Shown here piece by piece: positions 63,037 to 64,000 of a stretch of DNA of 64,000 nt (within the stretch, counting starts at the first letter, position 1; each line of letters opens with the position of its first letter). The stretch covers positions 124,001 through 188,000 of the forward strand of contig NZ_MAFQ01000005.1 in assembly GCF_002013895.1 (NCBI RefSeq), written 5' to 3'. The notes under the pieces were generated by a model, which did no database searches, was not told the DNA's origin, and saw only the letters and a program-made list of their open reading frames with translations. A program made the position numbers and the translations under genes. This DNA is from Mycobacteroides franklinii (GTDB taxonomy: Bacteria; Actinomycetota; Actinomycetes; Mycobacteriales; Mycobacteriaceae).

Positions 63037-63699
63037 TCATTTCCCGTGGCGAAGGTCCTCAAGTCCTGCCACGATGAGCCCCAACCCGAAATCAAACTCC
63101 TCGTCGAGCGGTACCAGGGTGGCGCCGGCGGTGGCGAGGGTTGACGGGAAATCAGTGATGTCGATGCTTTCGACGAATCGGGTCATCATCGCAATGTCGG
63201 CCTCGCTGGCCCGGTGTTCTACGCCTATTTGGTTGGCGTATCCCAATACATAGCGTCCGAGCGTCATGTAGATGCGGACGGCCTCGACCGGTGAGAATCC
63301 AGCCCTGAGGCAGAGCGTCAAGGTGTGCTCGCGAATCATGAAGACATTGGGCCCGACGGGAATCTGGTCGGCCAGCAGCAGGGCCACGTTCGGATGGCGG
63401 CGCAGGGCGTCGAATAGTGCACGTGAACTGACGATGCACGCGCGTTGCCAGGACATTTCCGCGAGTTCTGCATCATCGAACCGCACCTCGCCGAAGACCC
63501 GATCGACGACGTGCGCGACGACCTCGGTGCGATTCGCGAAATGCCGATAGATGGTCGCGGTCCCGGAATCGAGGCGGCGGGCCAGCGCGCGCATGGACAG
63601 TGCTTCGCCGCCCTCCTCGTCAACGATCCGCAACGCCGCATCGACGATTGACTCCATAGGGAGGGGCGGGCGACCACGTGTTCGTCGCTCGTCTGTCAT
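63037..63699 (-). CDS. TetR-family transcriptional regulator
   Basis: A 220-residue TetR-type repressor. The helix-turn-helix is at about residues 29-52, ALSMRALARRLDSGTATIYRHFANR, and the C-terminal ligand-binding domain resembles the TetR_C class (HPNVALLLADQIPVGPNV). The start is taken as ATG at 63699, giving MTDERRTRGRPP; a TTG at 63735 would start inside the operator. A canonical promoter and a large palindrome lie directly upstream, so it is probably autoregulated. It converges on the SnoaL-like gene, 16 bp apart. Confidence 0.9.
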   Translation of the reverse strand: MTDERRTRGRPPLPMESIVDAALRIVDEEGGEALSMRALARRLDSGTATIYRHFANRTEVVAHVVDRVFGEVRFDDAELAEMSWQRACIVSSRALFDALRRHPNVALLLADQIPVGPNVFMIREHTLTLCLRAGFSPVEAVRIYMTLGRYVLGYANQIGVEHRASEADIAMMTRFVESIDITDFPSTLATAGATLVPLDEEFDFGLGLIVAGLEDLRHGK

Positions 63700-63706
63700 A
63701 GCGGCC

Positions 63707-63735
63707 AGTATGTCTGTCTTGACAGCGCGGGGCAA
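63707..63735 (-). promoter_or_regulatory. Promoter of the TetR gene, leaderless type
   Basis: On the minus strand TTGCCC (-35, 63730-63735) and CATACT (-10, 63707-63712) are separated by 17 nt. The -10 ends 7 nt before the ATG, so the message starts at or near the start codon. The -35 box overlaps the end of the operator palindrome by two bases. Confidence 0.6.
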
Positions 63736-63760
63736 TTACGGCAACACTGTAGCCGTAATT
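63734..63760. promoter_or_regulatory. 27-bp palindrome, likely TetR operator
   Basis: Arms AATTACGGC (63734-63742) and GCCGTAATT (63752-63760) are perfect inverted repeats. The centre, ACA-C-TGT, continues the symmetry with one mismatched pair on either side. It touches the -35 box of the TetR promoter, an ideal place for repression by the encoded protein. Confidence 0.75.
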
Positions 63761-63882
63761 CCGCTAGCAGATACGACCAGGAGACCGCGACCGAGTTCAC
63801 ACCGCGCGCATGCCGGGAACTGACTCACGAGGGGTGTCGCGGACTTCCTCGGTCACTCTGACACGGTCTGTTGATAGCCCGC

Positions 63883-64000
63883 TCAGCGCAGCAATTGGTC
63901 GACGGTCGACACAACCTGCGCCGCGCCGTCTTCGATAGTGAGGATGTCCGCGATCCGGCGGGTCCGATCCTTGAGCTCGCGGTCGGTCACGGCGGTGCGG
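63883..64000 (-). CDS. 3' end of a minus-strand gene (5' part outside window)
   Basis: The open frame runs in from the window edge and ends with TGA at 63883-63885. The visible 38 residues end DGAAQVVSTVDQLLR, with TDRELKDRTRRIADIL before. The helical ending is of the kind seen at the C-terminus of GT1 glycosyltransferases, but too little is present to identify it. The 120 bp between it and the operator hold nothing recognisable. Confidence 0.5.
   Translation of the reverse strand, partial: RTAVTDRELKDRTRRIADILTIEDGAAQVVSTVDQLLR

Noticed and set aside
1..64000. tRNA/rRNA genes, CRISPR arrays, insertion sequences
   Set aside because: No cloverleaf-like or rRNA stretch, no regularly spaced short repeats and no transposase were found by eye; the repeats present belong to NRPS and mmpL paralogy.

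Overview
The window is high-GC actinobacterial DNA. MmpS/MmpL transporters, GAP-family membrane proteins, a mycobacterial-type carboxylic acid reductase, a hemophore-like secreted protein and glycopeptidolipid (GPL)-type glycosyltransferases together point to a mycobacterium. A rapid grower of the M. abscessus/chelonae type is likely, but the species is inference.

Region 1 (1-7484) is a flank. It holds the 3' end of a carboxylic acid reductase gene, a large protein with an Mrr-like nuclease domain joined to a WD40-type propeller (more AT-rich codons than its neighbours, probably acquired), a secretory-lipase-like hydrolase and a polytopic membrane protein.

Region 2 (7485-25150) holds export and tailoring genes: an mmpS4-mmpL4a-mmpL4b operon followed by a small hemophore-like secreted protein, a PapA/condensation-like acyltransferase, two class I methyltransferases, a sulfotransferase, two GAP-family membrane proteins, two tandem GPL-type glycosyltransferases and a cytochrome P450.

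Region 3 (25151-59120) is the core: an MbtH protein, then two giant NRPS genes of 8112 and 2720 residues, then a membrane methyltransferase of the ICMT/PEMT type. By hand reading the NRPS pair has 8 adenylation (A), 9 condensation (C), 9 carrier (T) and 4 epimerisation (E) domains, in the order C-A-T-E / C-A-T / C-A-T-E / C-A-T / C-A-T / C-A-T-E / C // A-T / C-A-T-E / C-T. It starts with a divergent starter-type C domain and ends in C-T, with no A domain in the last unit and no thioesterase or reductase domain. With the tailoring genes this suggests an acylated octapeptide with D residues at positions 1, 3, 6 and 8, glycosylated, methylated, possibly sulfated and oxidised, and exported by MmpL4a/b. 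It is not the known tetrapeptide GPL assembly line.

Region 4 (59121-64000) is ordinary flank: an XRE regulator coupled to a small membrane protein, two tandem dienelactone-hydrolase-like proteins with cysteine nucleophiles, a SnoaL/NTF2-like protein, a TetR regulator with a clear palindromic operator and a leaderless-type promoter, and the 3' end of a minus-strand gene. No rRNA, tRNA, CRISPR or insertion sequence was recognised.
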